Shown one piece after another: positions 11,709 to 22,667 of a stretch of 64,000 nt of DNA. A program made the translations under genes and the position numbers. The notes under the pieces are model-generated. The model ran no database searches and was not told the origin of the DNA. It worked only from the letters and a program-made list of their open reading frames with translations. The DNA lies in NCBI RefSeq assembly GCF_026745355.1, contig NC_079202.1, positions 42,802,561 to 42,866,560 of the forward strand, in the 5' to 3' direction. Origin of the DNA: Beta vulgaris subsp. vulgaris (taxonomy: Eukaryota > Streptophyta > Magnoliopsida > Caryophyllales > Amaranthaceae). The number at the start of each line of letters is the position of its first letter. The stretch's first letter is position 1.

Positions 11709-14472
11709 TCATTCAAAGGTGCGAGACTGAAGGTTCCTCACAATTCTAGGATCGAGTTGGAAGGCCCTAGTTAAAACATCAATGGAGATAGGCGGCTTAG
11801 CGCCAAACACGGCAGCAGCAGTGGTGACAACGCCAGGGTTTTGGCTGCTAAATGCAGAAAGGGCTACACCGGGAGTATTACCAATATTGGTCTCAAAATG
11901 AATGAGTCCTTGAGGAAATACGAAAACATCTCCTTTTTTAAGCACCTTGGCGAATAGCTTGTTTTCGCCGTTTTGGAGGTTGGAGGTTACGAAACCAGCG
12001 TAGAAGGTACCTTCAATAATGGTGATGACCTCGGTTGCACGAGGATGATGGTGGGGAGTATTTACGCCGTATGGTGCGACGTCAATTCTAGCCAATGATA
12101 TACCTAAGGTATTGAGCCCTGGAAGGTTTGCTGCAGTCACTCGTGTAACTGCCGAACCTACCTGGTTGCGTGTATTTCCGGGCTTGTCTAGCCCCTCGAA
12201 AACGAAATCCTCCACTTCGACAGCCATTGGATCCTTACAGAACAATCCATTTACGAATACTGATTCAACAAAGAAAGATATGTATTATCATTCAGTTGAC
12301 AATATGTTATTTCAACTACGTATCATGATAACAAAGAGTATGATAATTACAGATTCTCTAGTACTTATATGGTTCGCTATTGTGATGGTTAGCTATTATT
12401 TCCAATTTCCATTATGCGTCACACCCAGTCACCCACATGGCCACATATATACTCCTTCAGTCCCCAATTTTAAAACTATTCCCATGTATATGTTGCACAT
12501 AAATATAGCTTATAACGTTGTTGTAACTTCTCATGGTGTTTCAATCTCAGCTAAATCGCATCGACCAAAAAATATAAACTTGAGGGGAAATGTTGAGAGG
12601 AATAAAGACAAGCAATTTTTTTTTTTTTTTTTTTGGGAATTCAAAATTTGTATTGACTATCAAAAAACATTTGGTAAGGGTAACAACCAAGCTACAATAT
12701 AATGTAAACTGTTTTTTTTTCCTGAGAAAACTATTATACCAATATACCATTATTAACCCGTTTTGACTTTTTTTTTTTATGATCTTCTATTATTATTCTT
12801 GTACAGCGTAACATTACTAATTAAATTTAGGAAACGTTTTTGTTAAGTAAACTCGTTTGAGGCTTTGACGCTAACCAAGTTTTTAGACAGAAAATTGCAA
12901 GAAAATACAAAATTAATTAAATTAATCCTACAATTGCACAAAAAGAACAATTCAAATGGCCATGTACTATATTATTGCACGGTTTTTTTTTTCTAATTTT
13001 GTATTTTAATCAGATTATCTAATAGGTGCATTATAGATTAGCCTCAAAATTTTGTCATTGAGTCATTAGAGGGGAGAGAGTGAGTTGACTGAGGCTGATT
13101 GCTGGAAAAAGATAGCCAAGGAAAACTTTTGGCTGGAGCTGCTTCGTTATTTCTTAAAAAAGTCAGTTTGTCCTACTATATCTTGTTCTTAACACAACGA
13201 GAAAAGAGTTTGGTAGACGATTTTTTTTTTACAAATTTTATAATTACTGTCACACTATAGAAGAAATAATCATATACAATCATTTGATATGATTAATTAT
13301 TATTTCATTGTTTAACATCTATAAATATACTAGAAGACAGGGATAAAATTCAAGGATCAATAATAGCAAATAAAATTGTGATCTTGTCCATTTATTTTCT
13401 TACATTTTAGATATCTAGATCTTCATTTATAATAGACAAAATATAAATTGATTCCCAATACCCCTTTTTCTTTTCTTATATATTCATGTAAGCAAAGGCG
13501 GATCTCGTAAGGGGCCTGGATGGCCCATGCCCTCCAAAATAAAATAGAGTTCCGATTTTGGACTTTTCCACCAAGTTTTTGTAACAACATAAGTTAATGC
13601 CCGCATAAATAATAAGTGGTGGAGGGAGTGGCTCAATGATAAGTGGATCGTGCTGGTTTGAATCTGTGTGGTGTAAGGAAACTGTGTTCGAATCTTCCTT
13701 CTTGCCTTTTCTTTTCTTAATATGCTCATTACTTTGTTATTTCTTCTTAACCTCTCTTCTTTCAGCTTTTCTTTTTCCTTCTTTAAGTTAATCTTGCTTA
13801 TATCTTTTGGATTCATTAGGTTTATCTTTAGAGGACAAGGAACTTTAGTTTTTTTTATAAAGAAAATCCAACTTTAATCATTATTTAGTTCCAAAATCCA
13901 TTCTTAAGTCCTCACAATTATAAAAACACAATATTTTTGAAACTTCTTCTAGTTCATAATACTTGTTATAATTCTCCCACTTTCTTTCTATTTTTTAAAA
14001 AGCTCCTCACTTTTTTTTATATATAGCAAGTATTATGAAACAGATCAAGTAGTATTGCGATAAATTATTGATGATTCAGTGTAATAGACGTATGGTAGAC
14101 TACTGATTAGTTTATGTGATTTAGTAATTATCTGTTACACTAATAAAGGCCCCCCAAACCAAAATTTTTGGATCCGCCCCTGCATATAAGCTTGCAATCC
14201 GAACTTTCAGAATAGGAATATTGAACCATCCATTTCCGAGTCATACAATTTAGAAAATTTGTAATCAAAAATAAGTTCAATACTGTATAAACTTAAAGCT
14301 TAGCTTTGCGTAATGAAAGTCTAGTAGAATCAGATATAAATATTTTACCTCCATCAGAAGGGTTATTTACCCCTACACAGAAATCTTGCAGCTGAGTTGG
14401 ATCAGTACCATAAGCAACATAAAAAGCCACGGTTAGAAGACCGGCGTAAGCGAGGATGTTACTAGGTGGCAT
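11709..14472 (-). CDS. Germin-like protein, two exons (14349-14472 and 11709-12259)
   Basis: Exon 1 (ATG at 14472) encodes 41 residues: a hydrophobic signal peptide ([20 protein letters not shown]) then [18 protein letters not shown]. It ends at donor GGAG|GTAAAA. The acceptor ATCAG|TATTCG restores the frame (phase 1) as [11 protein letters not shown]. The joined product is 224 residues, the usual family length. Germin box 1 carries His111, His113 and Glu118 (PHHHPRATE) and box 2 His162 (FPQGLIHF): the four Mn ligands of the cupin barrel. Cys32 and Cys49 fit the conserved disulfide. Germin-like proteins are secreted, usually hexameric cell-wall glycoproteins, some with superoxide dismutase or oxalate oxidase activity; which applies here cannot be read off. 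No stop or shift was seen. The 2.1-kb intron is long and holds a hAT element. Confidence 0.92.
13493..14182. mobile_element. Non-autonomous hAT element inside the germin-like intron
   Basis: The right end, reverse-complemented, begins CAGGGGCGGATCCAAAAATT; the left end is CAAAGGCGGATCTCG. Flanks are the 8-bp duplication CATGTAAG (13485-13492) and CATATAAG (14183-14190), differing at one base. 8-bp duplications and such termini point to hAT. 690 bp; the 110-codon minus-strand frame at 13484-13816 has no recognised domain. It lies between the exons, so it must be spliced out with the intron. Confidence 0.85.
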
Positions 14473-14487
14473 CCCTCTCTATTAAGA

Positions 14488-14550
14488 TTAAGCTTTGTTA
14501 TTAATTAAGACCGATGTAAGTGAAGACGTTACTGATAATTTTTTTGGCAT
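14488..14550 (-). promoter_or_regulatory. Possible upstream ORF in a duplicated leader of the germin-like gene
   Basis: The segment 14507-14550 is a diverged copy of 14438-14472, the stretch holding the germin-like start codon (both read ATGCCA on the minus strand and end ...TCGGTCT or ...CCGGTCT). The upstream copy keeps the ATG and would open a 20-codon frame that stops at 14488, 16 bases before the true start. If transcription begins farther upstream this would be a uORF. The transcription start is not known. Confidence 0.4.
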
Positions 14551-14959
14551 GTATATAACAACTATCATTCCTTTTATAATGGATATAATCAACTACTCGA
14601 ACGTGTATTTGCTCATAAGATTTACTATCCCCGATTGTTTACGCATAATAGATCGATCCTCAAAAACACGATAAGTTTTTCTATGTGGGTGGTTGATCAC
14701 CAAGTTCACTTGCCCATATATTTTATTTTATTTTGGGTGCAGTCGACATTACTTCCACTAGCCATTAGCATCATATTGCCAATTCCCTGTCATAAAATAG
14801 TTACCACAAAAAACTGTTTTCCCAATATTTTAAGCAAAGTTTGATGTACTTAGTTAGAAGAAATTGACCTTTTAATCTTGAGCTAATAAACACAAATCGT
14901 CCTAATTACGGAACAAATATACGAATTTTTTTTTTTAAAATAATTTTTTCCAAAGGAAA

Positions 14960-15220
14960 AGTTCATAAAATAAGTTTCGGATTGGATCATCAAATATTTC
15001 AAATATCAAGTCTTAAAAATGGATATTTTTGAATATTTCGGATCGTATATCCGAAAAAATTTCAACGTTCGGATATTTTCAGATACCCAAAACTGAAAAT
15101 TTTCGATCCGTATCCAATCCAAAAATTTTCAGATATTCAATCCGAATTATCCGAAAACTAAAAAATCGAATCGGATATCCGATTTACCGGATTGGATATT
15201 TGTGAACACCCCTACCCCTA
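14960..15220. repeat. GGATATCCGA-rich dispersed repeat, probably a hAT-type remnant
   Basis: Short motifs TCGGATAT, ATCCGAA and TTTTCGGAT recur in both orientations. The right end TGAACACCCCTA resembles a hAT-type terminus (TAGGGGTGTTCA reversed). The left terminus and a duplication could not be found, so the class is uncertain. Confidence 0.45.
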
Positions 15221-15310
15221 GTACTCCCAAGTATTGGGTTCACTACTATAAGTCCAAGGTACCACGAGGTTTCATGTTTGGACATAATTTTTTTCTTTAT
15301 TTATCAACTA

Positions 15311-15537
15311 CTCCCTCCGGTCTTTATTAGTTTACCCGTATTTCTTTTTGGGATGTCCCTTATTAGTTTACCTCTTTCTTTTGTTTCTATTTTTGGAATG
15401 GGACCATTAACTTTTCATCACATACATTCAACTTCAATATATAATAATAGTTTTTCTTTCTTTCTATGACCCACAACATTATTTCTCATAAAACTCTATG
15501 CAAAAGAAAGGAGTAAACTAATGAATACCAGATGGAG
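15311..15537. mobile_element. Stowaway MITE
   Basis: The left end CTCCCTCCGGTCTTTATTAG and the right end, reverse-complemented, CTCCATCTGGTATTCATTAG are flanked by TA on both sides (15309-15310, 15538-15539). 227 bp, noncoding; the hydrophobic 63-codon frame across it is spurious. Confidence 0.85.
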
Positions 15538-15549
15538 TAATTAATAAAA

Positions 15550-15876
15550 GGCAAAATTCAAAAAAATATATTTTATTAACAATTTTTTTTTCAAAAACCT
15601 ACATTATATAACAAATTTATTTCAATAAAAACTACCATTTTATGGTTATAGTTAATATTGATTATTAAGTGACTCACACCTTAAGGGTTGCTGACGACGA
15701 GATAGAAAATCATTTGGTAGTGACCCCATTATTGGTGCTTAAACCTCATTAATAGTCAAATGTTAGTATATTGAATTTTTTTTGTTATATGAGATAGTTT
15801 TTTGAAAGAAAGTTTTTTAAAAGTAGTTTTGTGATAAAAGTTGGTTATAAAAAGGTAGTTTTATGAAAATTTTTCC
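15550..15876. mobile_element. Mutator-type MITE with perfect 9-bp duplication
   Basis: The 9-bp direct repeat TTAATAAAA (15541-15549 and 15877-15885) brackets a 327-bp segment. Its ends, GGCAAAATTCAAAAAAATAT and, reverse-complemented from the right, GGAAAAATTTTCATAAAAC, are imperfect inverted repeats. A 9-bp duplication is the Mutator signature. No coding sequence. Confidence 0.85.
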
Positions 15877-15885
15877 TTAATAAAA

Positions 15886-16422
15886 CTATTTTACAATATA
15901 TATAAAATTTGTTTGCTTTCTTAAACTTGTCCTTATTTTATAAATTGTGATTGAACTTCACAATATGATGAATCTTAGAATTAAGTGATGAGAAATGAGA
16001 AAAAATGACACTCAACAATGTGGTCATTTGGTTGAAGATGTAAAACTTTTTAAGCAGTTTTACCGTCAATGAAGTTATATTTCACGGGAAATATGAAAAA
16101 ATATATCTTTGAGAATGAGAAGTAGAAATATTCATAGGAATTTCCACTTATTACATAGTTAGGGCATACTGGAAAAATTAACTCCTCCATCTTGTGAGAA
16201 GTATAACTTCTACGAGAGTACTCCTGCTAATGCTAATACAAGACACTTCACTGTTTTCATCTCTCGATAATTTCCACTTCCAATTCTTTCCGATGTACAC
16301 CAAAAAATAATTATGTATCACAAAAATTCTGTAAATTTTAAATTGTATTATATCCTTATTTAAAGATTTGACAATAAACTACTACCTATTCCCTAATAAA
16401 TATATATACTAGGGGTTATACT
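15886..16422. other. Intergenic, nothing recognised
   Basis: AT-rich sequence without an open frame or terminal signature that I could support. Confidence 0.5.
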
Positions 16423-16430
16423 GATACAAT

Positions 16431-17100
16431 TAGGGATGGGCATGGGTCCAGGACCCTACCCAGACCCTGTTGGACCCGACCCTAATTTAAGGGTCTGGGT
16501 CCAACTTTTTCAGACCCTAAGGGTCCGGGTCCGGGTCTGGGTCCAAGTAAATTTTTTAGGATCCGGTCCGGGTCTTAAAGTTTTGGACCCAGACCCTACC
16601 AGACCCGACCCTTAGACCCTAAACTTATGTAATATATACATTTTAACTTTTTTTTGAAAAAACAAACTGATTTTCTAAAAGACTAAAACCTAAACTAAAA
16701 CACCATTCTAAACTCTATGTAAGTTGTGTTCATTTCGTTTTTTTTCAGTTTGTATGTTGATTTTTGTTTCGTTTTTTTTTCAGTTTATATGTTGTGAATT
16801 GTGTTTGTTTCGTTTTTTTTCAGTTTATAAGTTTGTGTTTGTGTTTGTTTCGTTTTTTTTAATTTATATGGTTGTGTTTGTTTCATGCGATTTTTTGTGT
16901 TTGTTTCATGCGAATTTTAGATGATTATTGATATTAATAATGTTGAAAATTTAGCAAACTAAAAAATTTAGACCTGGACCCTCCAGACCCTCTAGACCCT
17001 CCAGACCCTAAGGGTCCGGGTCTGGGTCTTCAAAAATATTTAGGGTCCGGGTCTAGGGTCCAGCTGGACCCGACCCAGACCCTACCCTTGCCCATCCCTA
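16431..17100. mobile_element. Non-autonomous hAT element (GGGTCC-rich) with perfect 8-bp duplication
   Basis: The left end TAGGGATGGGCATGGGTCC and the right end, reverse-complemented, TAGGGATGGGCAAGGGTAGG are flanked by GATACAAT on both sides (16423-16430 and 17101-17108). The subterminal 150 bp on each side are packed with GGGTCTGGGTCC and its complement, which would fold against each other. The central part is AT-rich. TAGGGATG termini and an 8-bp duplication indicate hAT (Ac-like). 670 bp. Confidence 0.92.
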
Positions 17101-17110
17101 GATACAATAA

Positions 17111-17900
17111 TCTATACAAATATATTAAAAGACGTGCGAAAGAACGTCTACGTGCCACGTGGCACTCTACTCAAATTTCTAATGCAAATGTTTTATGTTC
17201 ATGTATACTCCTCACTTTTAAAAAAATTGTGTAAGTGTAAGGTATTGAACACGTGACCTTTGAAATGAAAAGTAAGAGGTTAACCATCAATATACTATGA
17301 CTTTGTTGTTTAATGTTTGAAATAAAATATGATAAAGTCTTATAATAATTGTAGTTAACTAAAAAGACTTATCAAGTATATACTCCCTCCCTTTTTTTAA
17401 TTGCTAGATTGTTGTATGCAGAATCATTCATGCAATGTCACTTTCAAGCTTTTTGGAGTGTATTTTTTGATGCATTTAATGTAAAATAATAAGAAAAGGT
17501 GAAAAAAATAGTATTTTTGGGTCAAAAAAGGGAAAAACAAATATAAAAGTATCAATTTATGGTGGGCCAAATAAGAAAAATGTAGAAATTTTAAAAAAAC
17601 AACCATTTAAGGAAAATGTACCAATTAAAAAAAACGGAAGGAGTACATCTTTAACAATCTTACTAAGTAACTTCCAAGAGAATATTGATGTCATATTCCC
17701 TTACCACAATTCTTCTTAACGTATTGTTTTCAAACTCAAAGCTTTCATTTTTTTTTTACTTATCACGTCGTGCCGTGAATTTTTCAATTTCTTAATGGAC
17801 AAAAATTAAGGAAAGTAGCAATATAAAATATTAAATAAAAAATAATAACGTATTTATTTATTGTAACAGACCCGAGGCATCGCCCGGACAAAAATACTAG
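17111..17900 (+). mobile_element. Non-autonomous Helitron, with a nested Stowaway
   Basis: The 5' end TCTATACAAATATATTAAAA follows A at 17110; the 3' end is ACTAG at 17896-17900 followed by T. A GC-rich imperfect hairpin (CCGAGGCATCGCCCGG) stands about 12 bases before the end. It carries the GCCACGTGGCAC motif near the 5' end, similar to the other Helitron starts in this window. Interrupted by a Stowaway at 17383-17643. No coding content. Confidence 0.7.
17383..17643. mobile_element. Stowaway MITE nested in the Helitron
   Basis: The ends CTCCCTCCCTTTTTTTAATT and, reverse-complemented from the right, CTCCTTCCGTTTTTTTTAAT are bounded by TA at 17381-17382 and 17644-17645. 261 bp. Its interior matches a more decayed copy at about 62725-62955. 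Confidence 0.85.
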
Positions 17901-17972
17901 TTACTTCCTATATCTAAAAAAAATATTCGAGTATACAAATTAAGTTAAACCTAGACCAGTTTCAATAAGTTA

Positions 17973-18196
17973 TAATAAGTTTCAATAAGTTTAAAAAGTT
18001 AAGATAAGTATTAATAAGTTGGGATACGTAATTGAAGCATGTCAGAAGGTGTCATCTTGGTGCAACTTAGAGAATGAGCTAGTATGATAAGTTTCAATAA
18101 ATTTAGAAAAGTTAAATTAAGTATTAATAAGTTTGGATACAAAATTGAAGCATGGTTAGAAGGTGACATCTTGGTGCAACTTAGAGTATGAGCTAT
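17973..18196. repeat. Tandem duplication of about 113 bp
   Basis: Two head-to-tail copies begin with AATAAGTTTCAATAA(G/A)TTT and end with CATCTTGGTGCAACTTAGAG plus a few bases. They differ at scattered positions. No gene is associated; the short minus-strand frame across it only mirrors the duplication. Confidence 0.8.
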
Positions 18197-18470
18197 GATA
18201 TACATTGTTAAGGATTGAGAACATTGTGCTTATCATGGCATGATGAAGGCATAGATCCTTCTATAATGGAAAATCAACTTTGAAACCTTGTAATTGGTCA
18301 TATATTAACCAATCTCGAATGCATTATTTATAGATGATGAAACGGGTTGGAATCAACACATTATCTATTGTCAATGGGTTATTGATCACTAGCGTGGGTT
18401 ACCCCTTCTTTCCCTTCAAAAAGTCACACACATGTGAAGTGAAGAAGCTTTGTGCAGCTTTTAAATAAAA

Positions 18471-18575
18471 GGGATATTCCATTTGGTACTATTGAATTTT
18501 TGGCTTTTTCATTTGGTACCACTGTTATTTTAAAATTCCACATGATACCACTCTAATTTAATATTAATCTTTATC
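18471..18575 (+). repeat. Left terminal inverted repeat of the 8.6-kb MULE
   Basis: It matches the reverse complement of 26940-27043 along about 100 bp with scattered mismatches. The motif TTTGGTACCACT recurs inside it. MULE transposases bind such terminal repeats. Confidence 0.9.
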
Positions 18576-18922
18576 ATACCATTTTTTTTAAGTAAAATGT
18601 TAGTTAACGGTTAAACAAGAATACAATTTTGTTTGTGTTTGCATGTTTCTATTTGCAATTGCAAACATTTAATAAATTAAAATTTTAGGGTGTCGTTTTA
18701 ACCCTTAAAGCTCTATTTTTCAGTCAAAATTTTCATAAAAATAAGGGGGTTGCTAAACGCAGCCTCACTTTACTAATGCAGCCTTTAAAAACCCCAAAAA
18801 ACCCTTATTATCATATTCTTTCTAAAAAACCCTTTCTCTCTCTAAAAATATTCTCTCATCCTCTCTAACTGTTAGATATAAAAAACTTCATTGAAGATCT
18901 ACAAATTTTAATTTTAATTTCA

Positions 18923-21900
18923 ATGGACCATAATTTTGACCCAATTGAGTTTCAATCTGATGTAAGTTGTTAATTTTTTTTCGCAATTATGATTCAAGTT
19001 GTGAACTTTTTTCGCAAATTCGTAATTACACGAAACAATTTATGCGCAAATTCAATCTGATGTAAGTCTATTTCGTGTAATCTACACGAAACAATTTATT
19101 CCGTTTCGTGCAGACTACACGAAACAGATGATTCCGTTTCGTGCAACTTGCACGAAACAATTGAATCTGTTTCGTGTACCTTGCACGAAGTGCTTAATAT
19201 TCCGTTTCGTGCAAGTTGCACGAAATCTGCTATTTTGTTCCGTGAAAAGTTTCCGAGACAATATCATCTGTTTCATATAAACCGCACCAAGCAATGTTTA
19301 ACACATATAAATACAAAACAAACCAATTTACTATTTGTGTTTGAGATTGATTTGGTTGAGACTTAATTTATGACTTTGAAGATGTAAAATTGATGATATT
19401 TTTCAAATTTCAAAAATGATATATAAATAGTTTTTTTGTTTGTCATTTATTGTATAATTTATGATTGATTATGTTTATCAAATTTATGATAACATGTATT
19501 TTGTGGTTTTCATAAATTGTCAGGATGATGTCCATGTAGAATAGGTTGATGAAAATACACCTAATTATAGTGAATTTTTCACCACTACAACTATATTTCC
19601 CACTCGAAAAGCATTACGTGATTGGGTTACTGAAATAGGTAGGCTGCATAATATGGTGATAATCATCGCTCGATCACAATATGGTGAAGGGCAAGGCTTG
19701 GGGAATGCAAAAGCTACCCTCACTTGTGAAAGAAGCGGGAGATACAGACTGCATAAGTCTAGAGAACGTGTAGATGTGGAGAAATTTACCGGTACAAAAA
19801 AAAGATTGTGTCCTTTTCGACTTCAAGCGATTGAGTGTTGTGGTGGTGGTTGGAGTGTCTATGTCATTAATGGAAAGCACAATCATGATCTTCCCGATTT
19901 CAACGAGGGACGTGCACTTATTGGCATGTTAAGTAAAGATGAGCTCAATTTGGTAGAAGAATTAACTAAATCTCATGTACCGCCTAGTCAAATCATGAAA
20001 GTGCTTAGTAGGGTGGATGAAGAGACTTTGACTACAGTGAAACATATTTATAATGCCTGTCAGAAGTTGAAAACCAAGGCAATGTGTGGTAGGTCTGTGA
20101 TGCAACAACTAATGAAGGTGATTGTTGATAATAACTATCTACAATGGCATCGTGAAGAAGTGGGAACAAATGTGGTTAGTGACATAGTTTTTGCTCATCA
20201 TGATGTTGTTGATCTATTGTTTTTGTTTCCTTATGCTTTAGTCATTGATTGTACATATAAGACAAACAGATACAAAATGCCTTTTTTGGAGATAGTTGGT
20301 ATAGTTCCAACTGGAAAAAATTTTGCTGTCGCCTTTGCTTGGTTGAGAAACGAAAAGGAAATAAATTACCAATGGGTCCTGGAATGTGTGAAACAGTTAT
20401 TTGATCCAGAGAAGTTGCCGGGTGTGATTGTAACTGACAGGGAATTGGCTCTTATCAACGCGGTTAGACAAATATTTCCTAATTTGGCTCATCTTTTATG
20501 TACAAGACATATTGGGAAAAATGTGGACAACTATGTGGGCAAGTTGACTAAAAATGAAGATATTGTCAAAGCATTTCTTCTAGATGGTATAAGTTAGTGG
20601 ATGCACCAAGTGTTGCATCGTATGAACAACGATTAAAAGAAATGAATGAAGCCTTTAAGTCTATGCCAGCTGTGTTAGATTATGTGAAATCTACTTGGTT
20701 GGATCCATATAGTGATAGATTTGTCAATGCTTTTACAATGAACATCCTACATTTGGGCACAAGAACGACCAACAGGTAAATAAAAATTTCAATTAATTAA
20801 ATTATAATTCAAATAAGTAAATGATATATTATATAGTGGTAATGTTTTTTATATGTGTTATCGTTATTATTATTAATTATATTACAGGGTGGAAAGTGCT
20901 CATGCAGCACTAAAATCATGGTTAAAGACTTCGACATGAAGTTTGGATACAATATGGCCAATTATTCATTCGTTTTTGGAAGCCCAGAAACGTGAAATAA
21001 AAGCCTCTTTCCAAAGGTCCCAAAACAGAGATCCTCATGCGACAGTGTTACGTCTATTTATGTCATTGAAAGGTCGAGTATCACACAACGCTATACGCTT
21101 GCTTGATAATGAATATAAACGTGCAAATGAAGTTGGTGTTGATGGTTTCGTTTGTGGATGTTATTTAAGACTTACACATGGACTTCCGTGTGCTCATGAG
21201 ATGATGGAGATGGAAGAAAGAAATGCAAGTATTCAACTTACGGATATCCACCCTTTTTGGAGGACTCTTAAACTTAGAAGTGCTGCTCCACATTAAAATT
21301 TAGATGAAGAATCTCATTTTCAGATCCGGCATGATATTGATAAGGAATTGCAAGTGTACTTCAAGGATATTCTAGATCTACCTGAACAAAGTAAAAAAAT
21401 AATAGCAGCTCAATTGGAAAAAATAGTGCACCCCAAATTCACAAGATTGAACGAGCCACATACTAACCCAACCTAGAGGTCTCCTCCAAAAAAACTCACA
21501 AGAAGAGATCCATCTGATTGGGAATACACAGAACAAACATGCTCCAAGAATTCTAAAACTGAACGTGGTGGATGTGCTTCTACTTCTACATCAGCTAAAG
21601 GTCGGGTCGTGGACGTGGACGTTCTTCGTTGACACTCTCAAATGCTTCACAAATAATTCCTCCCAATATCTTTCCATTTCATGATCAACTCCCCTCCTAC
21701 ATATTACCTTATATTAGTAGTATACACAATGTTGGAGCTGATGGTAATTGTGGTTATAGGGCCGTTTCTCAATGGATTTATGAGGATGAGGAACGATGGC
21801 CAACTGTTCGGGAAGAGTTAGCTATGGAGATTAAGACTAGGCTAAACATTTACAGTGATATTCTAGGAGGTCACGATAATGTTAGATCAACTTTGATCTC

Positions 21901-22362
21901 CCTTCAACACTATGTCGGATCCGCTACTAAAGATTACTGGATGTCATTACTTGACATGGGTTTTGTGATCTCCACCAGATATAATGTGGTAGTTGTTTGT
22001 TGGTCTCTTGATCAACCAATTACTTTTTTGCTAATAATTGCTCGTGAGGGGAACCACGCACCTGATCGAGTCATCACATTAGGATTTTTGCAGCGGATGG
22101 AGCATTACGTTGTGGTAAGTTTAACTTGTTAAAATGTGTATATTACAATAATTTACTAGTTTTTTTACATCTTACTTTTTATTAGGTTGAAATGAAAGAA
22201 GGTTTTCCTATGCCGCCGATTTACCCATATTGGCGTCATCATCATGATCCTAGTGTTGCAGGTTGGTCAATACCTTATCATTCAAGATTTGAAAGATGGA
22301 AAGTCATTGCGGGTGTGCGAGATCGACAAGATAATGTAGACCCTTTTGAGCTTGATCCTTGA
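18923..22362 (+). pseudogene. MULE transposase (FAR1 finger, DDE, SWIM) fused to OTU cysteine protease domain, broken
   Basis: Exons read from splice sites: 18923-18961, 19524-20775, 20888-22114, 22186-22362. In order: FAR1/WRKY-GCM1-type finger (FPTRKALRDWV, then LTCERSGRYR, CPFRLQA, NGKHNHDL); MULE transposase with Asp in VIDCTYKTNRYKMPF, Asp in VIVTDRELALINAV, CTRHIG, and Glu in RVESAHAALKSWL; SWIM finger CGCYLRLTHGLPCAH; then an OTU fold with VGADGNCGYRAVSQWI (Asp and catalytic Cys) and MEHYVVVEM (His), ending PFELDP. The transposase cuts and inserts the element; OTU proteins are usually deubiquitinases, so the fused domain may act on ubiquitin, which is inference. Lesions: TAG near 19542, shift near 20585, TGA near 20936, TAA near 21294, TAG near 21475, shift near 21600. 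Domain residues themselves look preserved. Confidence 0.9.
19028..19232. repeat. Array of palindromic GTTTCGTG...CACGAAAC units in the transposase intron
   Basis: Five or so units alternate GTTTCGTG and CACGAAAC about every 20 bases (for example TTTCGTGCAAGTTGCACGAAA near 19205-19230), separated by AATTTATTCC-like spacers. Adjacent arms can pair in several ways. The array lies entirely in intron 1 of the MULE transposase, close to the left terminus. Confidence 0.85.
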
Positions 22363-22667
22363 TATAATGTTTGGTAACATCACTTTTTATATTTGGAGGT
22401 TGTAATTTACTATTTGTTAACACATTTGAATTGAACTTTGGTGTTGGAATCACTTTTTGTCAAACATAAGTTTAAGCTTTTAAGTTTTCATAATGTGAAA
22501 ACACATCATAGATAATATAAGGATTGGTTACTTGCTAATATCGAACAAATACTAAAACCAATAATTTTTTAATCTACTATATAATAAAAATACCAATACT
22601 ACAAAACGTTATAACATAAATTCTCCTGATAACAAAAGGTAGACAATCTCATGCATTTTCCCGATAA
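22363..22667. other. Spacer between convergent genes of the MULE
   Basis: About 300 bp of AT-rich DNA separate the stop codons of the transposase-OTU gene (plus) and the PMD gene (minus). It would hold both 3' untranslated regions and polyadenylation signals. Nothing else is seen. Confidence 0.6.

Noticed and set aside
12112..12702. 196-codon plus-strand frame
   Set aside because: It runs antisense across exon 2 of the germin-like gene and into its intron, including a T-run; no domain.
13484..13816. 110-codon minus-strand frame in the germin-like intron
   Set aside because: It starts inside a hAT element and has low-complexity Lys/Glu content; no domain recognised.
16724..16924. Cys/Phe/Val-rich frame resembling membrane segments
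   Set aside because: It translates a repeated TTTGTTTCGTTTTTTTTCAGT stretch inside the hAT element.
19028..19232. CRISPR-like array
   Set aside because: Spacing is irregular, the spacers are themselves similar, units are palindromic, and the setting is an intron of a plant transposon.
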